NCBI GenBank assembly: GCA_937871985.1
Contig: CALMPB010000045.1
Coordinates: 1-5,602, forward strand
Direction of reading: 5' to 3'
DNA length: 5,602 nucleotides
Source: an uncultured Burkholderiaceae bacterium
GTDB lineage: Bacteria; Pseudomonadota; Gammaproteobacteria; Burkholderiales; Burkholderiaceae
The notes beneath the pieces were generated by a model. It was given only the letters and a program-made list of their open reading frames with translations. It searched no databases and had not been told where the DNA came from. Each line of letters opens with the position of its first letter. Position 1 is the first letter of the stretch. The position numbers and the translations under genes are program-made. Of this stretch, positions 1 through 5,251 are shown in pieces.

Positions 1-52
1 GGCGCAGAGCGACAGCCTACCTCTGACTGCCGCCAATCTTTGCAACAGAGCC
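1..52. mobile_element. Terminal end of an IS6100-like (IS6 family) insertion sequence, cut by the window edge
   Basis: Positions 39-52 read TTTGCAACAGAGCC. Its reverse complement GGCTCTGTTGCAAA is, from memory, the 14-base terminal inverted repeat of IS6100, and the bases just inside (1-38) also agree with what I recall of that element's end. The element would continue to the left of the window, so the transposase is not visible and the other inverted repeat cannot be checked. IS6-family elements leave 8-base target duplications; the adjacent candidate is AGCGCACT at 53-60, but its partner copy lies outside. The assignment rests on recognising the repeat, not on a search. A related IS6 member with the same terminus is the main alternative. 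Confidence 0.7.
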
Positions 53-53
53 A

Positions 54-155
54 GCGCACTTGGCCTGGCGTGCCCTGACGGCCCGTGCGCTTGGCCGCCC
101 CGTGTCGCGCAGCGCTGTCTGGCTCGTACGGGATTCCGGGGCGCATAGGCCGTAG
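54..155 (+). pseudogene. Possible C-terminal remnant of a gene truncated by the IS6100-like element
   Basis: Directly after the element end, one plus-strand frame stays open for 33 codons and stops at TAG 153-155. Its third codon positions are mostly G or C and the residues look protein-like (AHLAWRALTARALGRP and onward). No start codon of its own is convincing, and upstream the frame runs into the insertion sequence. This would fit the 3' end of a gene whose body was displaced by the insertion. The piece is too short to assign to a family, and chance openness is a real alternative in GC-rich DNA. The rest of 53-176 shows nothing else I can support. Confidence 0.2.
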
Positions 156-176
156 CGCTTTCCGGATGGCGTGCTC

Positions 177-767
177 TTACCGCAGATACTGATAGCGTAA
201 CAGGATCCAGCACAACAGGCCCGCGACGGAGCAAACGGCGAACACGAAATGAAAGCGCCGGCCGGCAATGAACATGGCTGCAAGCGCCGCCAGCACCATG
301 ACGCCTTGCCGCAACATATACCAATGTCCTATTGCGTGGAAGTGCTCGATGCCCTTCCACAGGGTATCCATGACGTCGACAATGGCCAGCGCGGCCAATA
401 GCCCGTAAAACCATTTCTGCCGCGAGTGGAAATAAGCCTCGAAGCCGCTGTATTCTTCCATGTGGTCCGGAAACAGCAAGGTGCATTGGAGGAAGAACAG
501 CGCGGCATAGAAGATCAGGAAAAAATAGAGTTCGAACGACCATTGCGCCACATGCTGCAATCCGAACTCGAACCACCAGAAGTAGACGACCCCCAGAAAC
601 AGGAAGGCGGCCCAGATCAGGTGGGTCGGGTACAGGCGGACGCGGCCGGGGTGCTGTATCAGCCGCGCGAGGCCCGTCAACAGGCGGGCCACGCTCAAAC
701 CCATCACGACGCCCAGGACGGTCCGGACATGAATCAGCTGATCCGGGTGGGCAATGGCCACTTCCAC
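177..767 (-). CDS. Hypothetical six-helix integral inner-membrane protein
   Basis: The 196-residue product is almost entirely hydrophobic and aromatic. I see six probable membrane segments, at about residues 15-35, 48-68, 76-98, 119-137, 150-168 and 172-191, and no signal peptide or catalytic motif. The N-terminal pattern (a glycine/leucine helix with GLARLIQHP, then a WAAFLFLGVVYFWWFEF helix) resembles a widespread family of uncharacterised proteobacterial membrane proteins. I cannot give it a function. The start is GTG at 765-767; a second GTG two codons in (759-761) is equally possible because the ribosome site is weak (TAGG, 7 bases away). Only 8 bases separate it from the stop of the lipoprotein gene upstream, so the two are probably cotranscribed. 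Reality as a gene: high. Function: unknown. Confidence 0.8.
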   Translation of the reverse strand: MEVAIAHPDQLIHVRTVLGVVMGLSVARLLTGLARLIQHPGRVRLYPTHLIWAAFLFLGVVYFWWFEFGLQHVAQWSFELYFFLIFYAALFFLQCTLLFPDHMEEYSGFEAYFHSRQKWFYGLLAALAIVDVMDTLWKGIEHFHAIGHWYMLRQGVMVLAALAAMFIAGRRFHFVFAVCSVAGLLCWILLRYQYLR

Positions 768-775
768 GCCGGCGC

Positions 776-1024
776 CTATTTATGGTGCTTTTGTTGGGCC
801 GCGCGGTCCATGGAGTGCTGTATCCCTTCCTCGTCCAGTTTCTGTTGCTGCAGTATGCACGGCTCGTACGACGGGCTACCGGGATGGATTCCAAGGCTTT
901 CGCACTTGTGCTGGTATTCCTCGGCGCTCCATTCGTCGAGCGTGTCGCACGCGGAGAGCAGTGCCGACGAAGCAAGAGCCGCCGCCATCAAAGTCAAGCG
1001 CCGGGGCCGGTCGGTAAGCAACAT
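776..1024 (-). CDS. Small putative lipoprotein
   Basis: The 82-residue product begins with a basic N region (DRPRR), a short hydrophobic core (LMAAALASSALL) and a lipobox LSAC with the acceptor cysteine at residue 26, so it should be lipidated and processed by signal peptidase II. The residue after the cysteine is Asp, which in enterobacteria favours inner-membrane retention; whether that rule holds here is uncertain. The mature part is about 57 residues, with two further cysteines (41 and 56) framing a GIHPGSPSYEPC segment, a layout common in small proteobacterial lipoproteins. The tail is hydrophilic with glutamines and histidines. The start is well set: AAGGAG (1031-1036 on this strand) lies 6 bases from the ATG. 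It probably leads a two-gene unit with the membrane protein. No specific function can be given. Confidence 0.85.
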   Translation of the reverse strand: MLLTDRPRRLTLMAAALASSALLSACDTLDEWSAEEYQHKCESLGIHPGSPSYEPCILQQQKLDEEGIQHSMDRAAQQKHHK

Positions 1025-1085
1025 TTCCTTCTCCTTTTAAGGGCGGGATGAGTGGGGCTGCGATCCCGTGTCTCCGGGCTGGGTC

Positions 1086-1102
1086 GATATCTTTAGGTTA
1101 TC
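1086..1102. promoter_or_regulatory. Candidate LysR-type regulator binding site
   Basis: The sequence is GATA-N9-TATC, a perfect 4+4 interrupted dyad that contains a T-N11-A core (T1088 to A1100). T-N11-A within a short dyad is the established recognition pattern for LysR-type regulators, usually bound upstream of a target promoter. It sits about 220 bases upstream of the oxygenase start and about 60 bases from the lipoprotein start. The LysR gene at 3697-4656 is the obvious candidate regulator, but the pairing is inferred and such short dyads also arise by chance. Confidence 0.35.
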
Positions 1103-1105
1103 ACC

Positions 1106-1135
1106 GATCCGAAGATGGCTCTATTGAGCCGGATC
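1106..1135. other. Bulged inverted repeat (hairpin) in the divergent spacer
   Basis: The inner stem GGCTC (1117-1121) pairs with GAGCC (1126-1130) around a TATT loop. An outer stem GATCC (1106-1110) pairs with GGATC (1131-1135) across a 6-base one-sided bulge. There is no T run on either side, so it is not a standard intrinsic terminator. It could be a protein-binding site or an RNA structure near the start of a transcript. Confidence 0.4.
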
Positions 1136-1156
1136 CGGGCATAGTACGATACCGGC

Positions 1157-1220
1157 CACCGCATCACCGCATCACCGCATCACCGCATCACTGCGCCACT
1201 GCGTCACCGCGCCACTGAGT
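1157..1220. repeat. Eight tandem octamers, consensus CACCGCAT
   Basis: Exactly 64 bases form eight back-to-back 8-base units. The first four (1157-1188) are identical CACCGCAT. The next four are variants: CACTGCGC, CACTGCGT, CACCGCGC and CACTGAGT. All eight keep CAC at the start and G at position five. The array lies 104 bases before the oxygenase start codon and outside any gene I accept. Identical copies beside diverged ones suggest an array that has expanded at one end. A change in copy number would alter promoter spacing in steps of eight bases. Confidence 0.95.
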
Positions 1221-1240
1221 TACGCAGCATCACCCGGCAG

Positions 1241-1254
1241 GTGCCACGTGACAC
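1241..1254. promoter_or_regulatory. CACGTG-centred near-palindrome, possible operator
   Basis: GTGCCACGTGACAC is symmetric at 12 of its 14 positions around the perfect core CACGTG. It lies between the tandem octamers and the oxygenase start codon, about 70 bases upstream of that codon, where an operator or the transcript leader would be expected. No regulator can be assigned from the sequence. Confidence 0.25.
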
Positions 1255-1312
1255 GGGCAACGGGTCACAGGCTATTTCGCCGCATGACGCATGGCCAGGG
1301 TGGCATCGGAAC

Positions 1313-1317
1313 AAGGA
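1313..1317 (+). promoter_or_regulatory. Ribosome binding site that sets the oxygenase start
   Basis: AAGGA lies 7 bases before the ATG at 1325. This selects that start over an in-frame GTG at 1241, which would add 28 residues with no family resemblance and has no comparable site. Confidence 0.7.
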
Positions 1318-1324
1318 ATCGAGC

Positions 1325-2587
1325 ATGCGTTTCGAAGAAAACATCACACTGACTCACATCGACCAGGGCACGCCCATGGGCGACTTGCTGCGCCAATTCT
1401 GGCTGCCCGCCCTGTTGTCGGAGGAACTGCCGGAGAACGACGGCCCGCCGCTGCGGGTGACGCTGTTGGGCGAAGAGCTGGTGGCCTTCCGGGATACCGA
1501 CGGCAAGGTCGGATTGCTGAGCGCCTATTGCCCCCATCGCCGCGCCGAGCTCTATCTGGGACGCAACGAAGGGTCGGGCCTACGCTGTGCGTATCACGGC
1601 TGGAAGTTCGATGTCCGCGGCCAGTGCGTCGATATCCCGACCGATGCCTGTGGGCCGGAGGTCTTGAAGCGGATGGGCACCACCGCGTACGAAACCCGGG
1701 AGCACGGCGGCATCGTCTGGGCCTACATGGGCCCGGCGCAGCCGCCCGCCGACGTGCCCGAGCTCGACTTCTGCCGGGTCGCGCCCGAGCAGCGCTATGT
1801 CTCGAAATGCCTCATGAAGTGCAACTACCTGCAGGCGCTCGAGGGCAGCATCGATTATTCCCATATCTCGTTCCTGCACAAGGATCTCGAAGGGGGCACG
1901 GGCAAGGCGGACACCTTCGGGCTGGGCGAGATGATCAAGTATTCCGAAGACGACGGACGCCCCACGATTTTCTGTGACCGGGTCGAGCATGGCCTGCAGA
2001 TTGCCGCGCGCCGCGAAGCCGGCGCCGACGCCTACTATTGGCGCATTGCCCGCTGGTTCATGCCTGTCATCGTGGTGGTGCCGACCGCGCCGGGCAATGT
2101 GTGCCGGGCCAATATTTTCGTTCCCATCGACGACGAAAACTGCTGGTGGTATCGCATCCGCTGGCATGCGGAACGCGCGCTGACGGAGCAGGAGATCGAA
2201 GGCTACAAGCACGGCGCATTCGATTATGCCGAGCTGGTTCCGGGGACTTATCTGCCCAAGGGGACCCGGGAGAACGATTATCTGCAGGACAGGGCCGAGC
2301 AGCGCACCCGGTCGTTCACGGGCATTCCCAGCGCGCAGTTGCAGGACCTGGCGATCCAGGAAAGCCAGGGGCGCATTCACGACCGCAGCCGCGAGCGGCT
2401 GGTCAAGACCGATCTTCCCATCGTGCAATGCCGCCGGTCGCTGTTGCAGGCCGCCGACGAGCTGGTCAAGGGCAATGCGCCAGCCCTGGCTTCCCGGCCC
2501 CAGGCGTATCGCGGCAGGGCGTACGCAATCACCCGGCCCCGGAATGTGGAGCTGGCGCGGATCCGTGAAGAACTGGCCAACGAATAA
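1325..2587 (+). CDS. Rieske non-heme iron oxygenase, large (alpha) subunit, phthalate 4,5-dioxygenase-like
   Basis: The 420-residue cytoplasmic enzyme should use O2 and electrons from a partner reductase to hydroxylate or O-demethylate an aromatic or related acid. The Rieske [2Fe-2S] ligands are visible as C69-P-H71 and C88-A-Y-H91. The catalytic domain carries the facial-triad signature E173-x3-D177-x2-H180-x4-H185, preceded by N167; D177 would be the bridging aspartate and H180/H185 the iron ligands. The third ligand is probably an acidic residue near 341-346 (QDLAIQESQG), which I cannot fix without alignment. Length and the C-terminal DRSRERL segment match the homo-oligomeric phthalate dioxygenase class, which has no beta subunit. 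No reductase or ferredoxin gene is in the window. The Bug receptor follows on the same strand after 82 bases, suggesting linked uptake and oxidation of one substrate. All core residues are intact. The substrate is unknown. Confidence 0.93.
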   Translation: MRFEENITLTHIDQGTPMGDLLRQFWLPALLSEELPENDGPPLRVTLLGEELVAFRDTDGKVGLLSAYCPHRRAELYLGRNEGSGLRCAYHGWKFDVRGQCVDIPTDACGPEVLKRMGTTAYETREHGGIVWAYMGPAQPPADVPELDFCRVAPEQRYVSKCLMKCNYLQALEGSIDYSHISFLHKDLEGGTGKADTFGLGEMIKYSEDDGRPTIFCDRVEHGLQIAARREAGADAYYWRIARWFMPVIVVVPTAPGNVCRANIFVPIDDENCWWYRIRWHAERALTEQEIEGYKHGAFDYAELVPGTYLPKGTRENDYLQDRAEQRTRSFTGIPSAQLQDLAIQESQGRIHDRSRERLVKTDLPIVQCRRSLLQAADELVKGNAPALASRPQAYRGRAYAITRPRNVELARIREELANE

Positions 2588-2611
2588 ATAGCGGTTTTAA
2601 TAGCGGTTTTT
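2588..2611 (+). repeat. Tandem 12-base duplication after the oxygenase stop
   Basis: ATAGCGGTTTTA (2588-2599) is followed at once by ATAGCGGTTTTT (2600-2611), identical at 11 of 12 positions. It begins at the base after the oxygenase TAA stop. It looks like a recent slippage duplication and brings two short T runs into the intercistronic region. Confidence 0.9.
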
Positions 2612-2616
2612 CGGAG

Positions 2617-2643
2617 GGCGGCGGCCGGGGATTTCCCGCCGCC
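2617..2643 (+). other. GC-rich intercistronic hairpin between oxygenase and receptor genes
   Basis: GGCGGCGG (2617-2624) pairs perfectly with CCGCCGCC (2636-2643) around an 11-base loop, giving an eight-pair all-GC stem. It is followed by GCTTCGATC rather than a T run, so it is not a good intrinsic terminator. Its 3' edge is 16 bases before the receptor's AGGAG. Such a structure could protect the 3' end of the upstream message or set relative expression of the two genes; the role is inference. Confidence 0.55.
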
Positions 2644-2669
2644 GCTTCGATCATTCCTGAGGAGACAAT

Positions 2670-3644
2670 ATGTTCATGCGGACCTTATCCTGTTTGATGG
2701 TTTCATTCGCCGCGATCTGGCCGGCGGCTTTCGCGCACGCGCAATCGTATCCGACGGGGCCGATCACGATCGTCGCGCCGTTCCCGGCCGGCGGCACGCC
2801 GGACCTGGTGGCCAGGGTGATCGCCGATAAGGCCTCATCCATCATGGGGGTGCCCATGGTGGTGGAAGCCAAGCCCGGCGGGCAAAGCATTACCGGCACC
2901 ACCACCGTCGCCAACGCGCGCCCCGACGGGCACACCTGGCTGCTGGCGACGCTGAGCTTCGTGACGAGCCCGGTGCTGGTCAAGGGCGTCAGCTGGGATC
3001 CCGTCAAGAGCTTTCGCGGGATCGCGCAGCTTGCCACGGCGCCCGTGGTCGCGGTCGTGCCCGCGTCGCTGGGCGTGACCACATTGCGCGATTTCGTGGC
3101 CAAAGCCAAGCAGGCGCCGGGGGAATTGAACTATCTCATGCCCGGGGTCGGCACTTCCATGCATTTGAATACCGAAATGCTGAAGAAGTCGGCCGGCATC
3201 GACCTGTTCGCCATCCCTTATAAAGGCACGCCGCTGGGCATGCCCGAGCTGCTCAAAGGCGAGCTGTCTTTCGCCATGCTGCCCCTGAGCACTGCGCTGC
3301 CTTACCTGAAAGACGGTAAACTGACTGCGCTCGCGGTAGTCGCCCCCGAGCGGGTCAGCGAGATTCCGGATGTCCCCACCCTGAAGGAAGCCGGATTCCC
3401 CGAGGCCCAGGTATTGTCGTGGTACGCGATGGTGGCGCCGGCCGGCACGCCGGACGAAGCGGTCGCCGTGGCCAACAAAGCCTTGAACCAGGCGATCGCC
3501 GACCCGGGTGTCAAGCAGCGCTTGCGGGACCTTGGTGTGTACGTGACGCAGTCCAATACAGCCGCGCAAACCGACACCCTGCTGCGCGGCGAGGCCGAGC
3601 GCTGGAAGCAGACCCTGAGAGCCATGAACCTTCAGGCCCAATAG
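2670..3644 (+). CDS. Bug/TctC-family periplasmic solute-binding protein
   Basis: The 324-residue product starts with a Sec signal peptide (hydrophobic stretch about residues 5-22) and a probable signal peptidase I cut at AHA-QS after residue 24. The mature protein opens with the family pattern PITIVAPFPAGGTPD (31-45), where D45 is the usual conserved aspartate. It continues with GVPMVVEAKPGG (60-71), ARPDGHTWLLAT (83-94), PGVGTSMHLN (158-167), IPYKG (182-186) and VPTLKEAGFP (235-244). These are hallmarks of the Bordetella uptake gene receptors, which bind carboxylates or related small molecules with high affinity. Length is typical. AGGAG (2660-2664) lies 5 bases before this ATG; a second ATG two codons on is possible. 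No TctA/TctB membrane genes are present, so it is an orphan receptor. Its place after the oxygenase suggests it delivers the substrate or takes part in sensing it. Confidence 0.95.
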   Translation: MFMRTLSCLMVSFAAIWPAAFAHAQSYPTGPITIVAPFPAGGTPDLVARVIADKASSIMGVPMVVEAKPGGQSITGTTTVANARPDGHTWLLATLSFVTSPVLVKGVSWDPVKSFRGIAQLATAPVVAVVPASLGVTTLRDFVAKAKQAPGELNYLMPGVGTSMHLNTEMLKKSAGIDLFAIPYKGTPLGMPELLKGELSFAMLPLSTALPYLKDGKLTALAVVAPERVSEIPDVPTLKEAGFPEAQVLSWYAMVAPAGTPDEAVAVANKALNQAIADPGVKQRLRDLGVYVTQSNTAAQTDTLLRGEAERWKQTLRAMNLQAQ

Positions 3645-3696
3645 CCGGAAGGGGCGGCCTGGCCAGTGCGGTCGCGTATTTTCGGGAAGAATCGAA

Positions 3697-4656
3697 TTGA
3701 CGCTTCAGCAGCTGCGGGATTTCGTTCTGGCCGTCGAGCACGGCAGCCTGCGGCGTGCCGCCTTGCATGGCCAGCAAAGCCAGGTTTCGCTGACCAAGTC
3801 CATCAAGCGGCTGGAAATTTCCCTGGGCACTGAGCTGCTGGTCAGGAACTCGCGCGGCATTACCCTGACACCCAGCGGCGAGCACCTGCTTCCGCGGGCG
3901 CGGCTGATTCTTTCCGAGGTGGCCCGGGTCGAAACCGAGGCGTCCATGAAAATGCAGGGGCGGCCCGTCGTCTCGATCGGCGCCTCGCCGCTGGCCGCGC
4001 TGGTGGTGGCGCCGCCCGCGCTCGAAGAATTCCGGGGGCGGCACGGGGACGTCATGGTCCGGTGCCGCAATGGCCCGTATTCCGAATTGCTGGCCGCCTT
4101 GATGGCGGGGACCGTCGAATTCATCATCTGTCCGGTTTTCGATGCGATCCTGGACGATTCCCTGGCGGTCGATGTGCTTTCCAGCCATCAGTCCGTCATT
4201 GTGGCCAGGGCTTCGAACCCGCTCAGGCATGCGACCCGCCTGAGCGAGCTTGCCGACGCCGAATGGATCGTCAACGGTCCGCTGGACCGCGGCGGCTCCA
4301 GCCTTGCGCAAATGTTCCGGAGATACGGGCTGGGCGGCCCCAGGGTCGCCATGCATTGCGACTCGTTTGTCGACGCGATCGCGCATGTGAAGCGCTCCGA
4401 CCTGTTGTCGCTGTGCCCGCCCTGTCTGGAGGCGCTGGACGTCGCGGACAAGGTGGCGATCGTCGATATCCAGGAAAAACCGCCCACGCAGACCATATTG
4501 TTGATCCGCCACAAGCACAGGGTGTTGTCCAGGCACGCGTTCACGCTGTACGAGATCGTCCGCAAAGCGGGCGCGGGCCAGCCGACGGCACCCGCCGCGG
4601 ACGATGGTGAAAAAAACCCGGCCGGCGCTAATCAAGTCCACGCCAGAGACCATTAA
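3697..4656 (+). CDS. LysR-type transcriptional regulator
   Basis: The 319-residue protein begins with the canonical N terminus (M)TLQQLRDFVLAVEHGSL. The winged helix-turn-helix spans about residues 1-60, with the recognition helix around QSQVSLTKSIKRLE (27-40) and the wing NSRGITLTPSGEHLL (51-65), then a linker helix to about 88. The effector-binding domain runs from about 91 to 292. The last ~25 residues (rich in Ala, Pro and charged residues) look disordered and make it slightly longer than the usual ~300. The start is TTG at 3697-3699, chosen because it gives the exact family N terminus and no ATG is nearby; GGGAAGA 6 bases upstream is a weak ribosome site, which suggests low translation. 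It lies 52 bases after the receptor gene on the same strand and could be read through from it. Likely target: the divergent spacer upstream of the oxygenase, with the substrate or a product as coinducer. Confidence 0.93.
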   Translation: MTLQQLRDFVLAVEHGSLRRAALHGQQSQVSLTKSIKRLEISLGTELLVRNSRGITLTPSGEHLLPRARLILSEVARVETEASMKMQGRPVVSIGASPLAALVVAPPALEEFRGRHGDVMVRCRNGPYSELLAALMAGTVEFIICPVFDAILDDSLAVDVLSSHQSVIVARASNPLRHATRLSELADAEWIVNGPLDRGGSSLAQMFRRYGLGGPRVAMHCDSFVDAIAHVKRSDLLSLCPPCLEALDVADKVAIVDIQEKPPTQTILLIRHKHRVLSRHAFTLYEIVRKAGAGQPTAPAADDGEKNPAGANQVHARDH

Positions 4657-4665
4657 AGATAGAGC

Positions 4666-4717
4666 ACCAGGATCTCGCGTCAGGATGGGAAATCCTGGTC
4701 GGCGGAAGTTTTCTTTT
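4666..4717 (+). terminator. Possible weak terminator after the LysR gene
   Basis: ACCAGGAT (4666-4673) pairs perfectly with ATCCTGGT (4692-4699). A competing inner hairpin can form between CAGGAT (4681-4686) and ATCCTG (4692-4697) around a 5-base loop. A T-rich run, TTTTCTTTT, follows at 4709-4717, 9 bases past the stem. The gap makes it non-canonical, but the placement just after the regulator and between convergent genes fits. Confidence 0.3.
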
Positions 4718-4738
4718 CCGGAGAGTTTCCTCGCTGAG

Positions 4739-4834
4739 CTACCCGGGGAGCGTACGGCGGGTGGTGTGGATGAGTTTGCCGTTGTGCATGGGATCGCAGG
4801 CCGGGTTGATGATGTCACGCTCCGGGATGTGCAA
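4739..4834 (-). pseudogene. 31-codon 5' remnant of an unidentified third gene in the thioesterase operon
   Basis: A minus-strand frame starts at TTG (4832-4834), only 7 bases after the thioesterase stop. GAGG, overlapping that TGA stop, lies 5 bases before it, which is good translational coupling. The peptide starts MHIPERDIINPACDP and ends TTRRTLPG at a TAG (4739-4741). Nearly all third codon positions are G or C and the residue mix looks like a real cytosolic protein, but I do not recognise a family. Beyond the stop no frame continues convincingly, and the DNA becomes AT-richer before the regulator's tail. The likely reading is the head of a longer gene lost by rearrangement or frameshift. 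A true short peptide is less likely. Confidence 0.4.
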
Positions 4835-4841
4835 TGACGCC

Positions 4842-5249
4842 TCAGCTTCCCTCCAGAACATGGCTGTCGGGCACCACGCACTTGAATGTGCCGGAAAAGA
4901 CCGTTTCACCGGCGGCATTTGTCCCATGGACTTCGACCTCGTGGCGGCGCCCTTTCGAGCCGGCGACCTTGGCGACGAAACACAAGCGCTCGCCGACGCG
5001 CGAAGGTTTTAGGAAACCGACCTGGGCGCTCCCCAGGACGACCATGGGTTCGTTGACCGCCAGCATGGCCGCGAAATCCGCCGCGCCGAAGATGAATCCG
5101 CCATGCACCAGGCCGTGTGCGTCGGCCTTCATGCATTCGGTAAGCAACAATTCGACCGTGCTGCGTCCAGGCGCGATGGCCACAGGCCGGCCGCACAAGT
5201 CCGCGTCGATCGCCAGATGAGTGCGCGGGGTGGGGGTGTTTTCCGTCAC
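4842..5249 (-). CDS. PaaI-like hotdog-fold thioesterase
   Basis: The 135-residue cytoplasmic protein has the hotdog thioesterase core: GLVHGGFIFGAADFAAMLAVN at about residues 46-66, where H49-G-G starts the central helix and D58 sits where PaaI-type enzymes place their catalytic acid. This is followed by the strand VLGSAQVGFLKPSRVGE (71-87) and the terminal strands VHGTNAAGETVFSGTFKCVV (107-126). Such enzymes hydrolyse acyl- or aryl-CoA esters, often to free trapped CoA in aromatic-acid pathways. The start is GTG (5247-5249), two bases after the stop of the ThDP gene, with GAGGCGG 8 bases upstream; a longer in-frame extension would overlap that gene with a low-complexity Arg-rich tail and is rejected. 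Close coupling suggests it acts on the product or a side product of the ThDP enzyme. Substrate unknown. Confidence 0.88.
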   Translation of the reverse strand: MTENTPTPRTHLAIDADLCGRPVAIAPGRSTVELLLTECMKADAHGLVHGGFIFGAADFAAMLAVNEPMVVLGSAQVGFLKPSRVGERLCFVAKVAGSKGRRHEVEVHGTNAAGETVFSGTFKCVVPDSHVLEGS

Positions 5250-5251
5250 GT

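Larger units (their letters stand above)
1025..1324. promoter_or_regulatory. Divergent intergenic control region
   Basis: This 300-base spacer separates the start of the minus-strand lipoprotein gene from the start of the Rieske oxygenase gene, so it must hold promoters for both directions. It contains, in order, an interrupted GATA-N9-TATC dyad (1086-1102), a hairpin-forming stretch (1106-1135), eight tandem octamers (1157-1220) and a near-palindrome centred on CACGTG (1241-1254), listed separately. A weak promoter for the oxygenase could be TTGAGC (1124-1129) and TACGAT (1145-1150), but the 15-base spacing is short and I hold this lightly. No other protein-coding frame here is convincing. 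Confidence 0.6.

Noticed and set aside
17..283. Minus-strand frame of 88 codons at the left edge
   Set aside because: It overlaps the tail of the membrane-protein gene in another frame and runs into the IS end; its residues are low-complexity Cys/Ser/Arg typical of antisense GC-rich DNA.
426..1040. Plus-strand frame of 204 codons
   Set aside because: It is antisense to both the lipoprotein and membrane-protein genes, which have clear signal and membrane features; the shadow translation has no such features.
1157..1220. CRISPR-like array
   Set aside because: The units are contiguous octamers with no spacers and no cas genes nearby, so this is a simple tandem repeat.
1241..1324. In-frame GTG start giving a 28-residue longer oxygenase
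   Set aside because: The extra residues do not resemble the family N terminus, and the ATG at 1325 has AAGGA at good spacing.
1580..2428. Minus-strand 282-codon frame inside the oxygenase gene
   Set aside because: The plus strand has all Rieske and iron-binding residues; the antisense frame is open because of strong GC bias at third codon positions.
2835..3641. Minus-strand 268-codon frame inside the receptor gene
   Set aside because: It is antisense to an unmistakable Bug-family protein, and its Gly/His/Arg-rich translation is typical of shadow frames.
3633..3662. Terminator between the receptor and LysR genes
   Set aside because: CAGGCC and GGCCTG could pair, but the loop is about 17 bases and no T run follows, so it is not supportable.
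3511..4881. Minus-strand 456-codon frame across the LysR gene
   Set aside because: It is long but antisense to a clear LysR protein and runs through three unrelated segments with no family resemblance.
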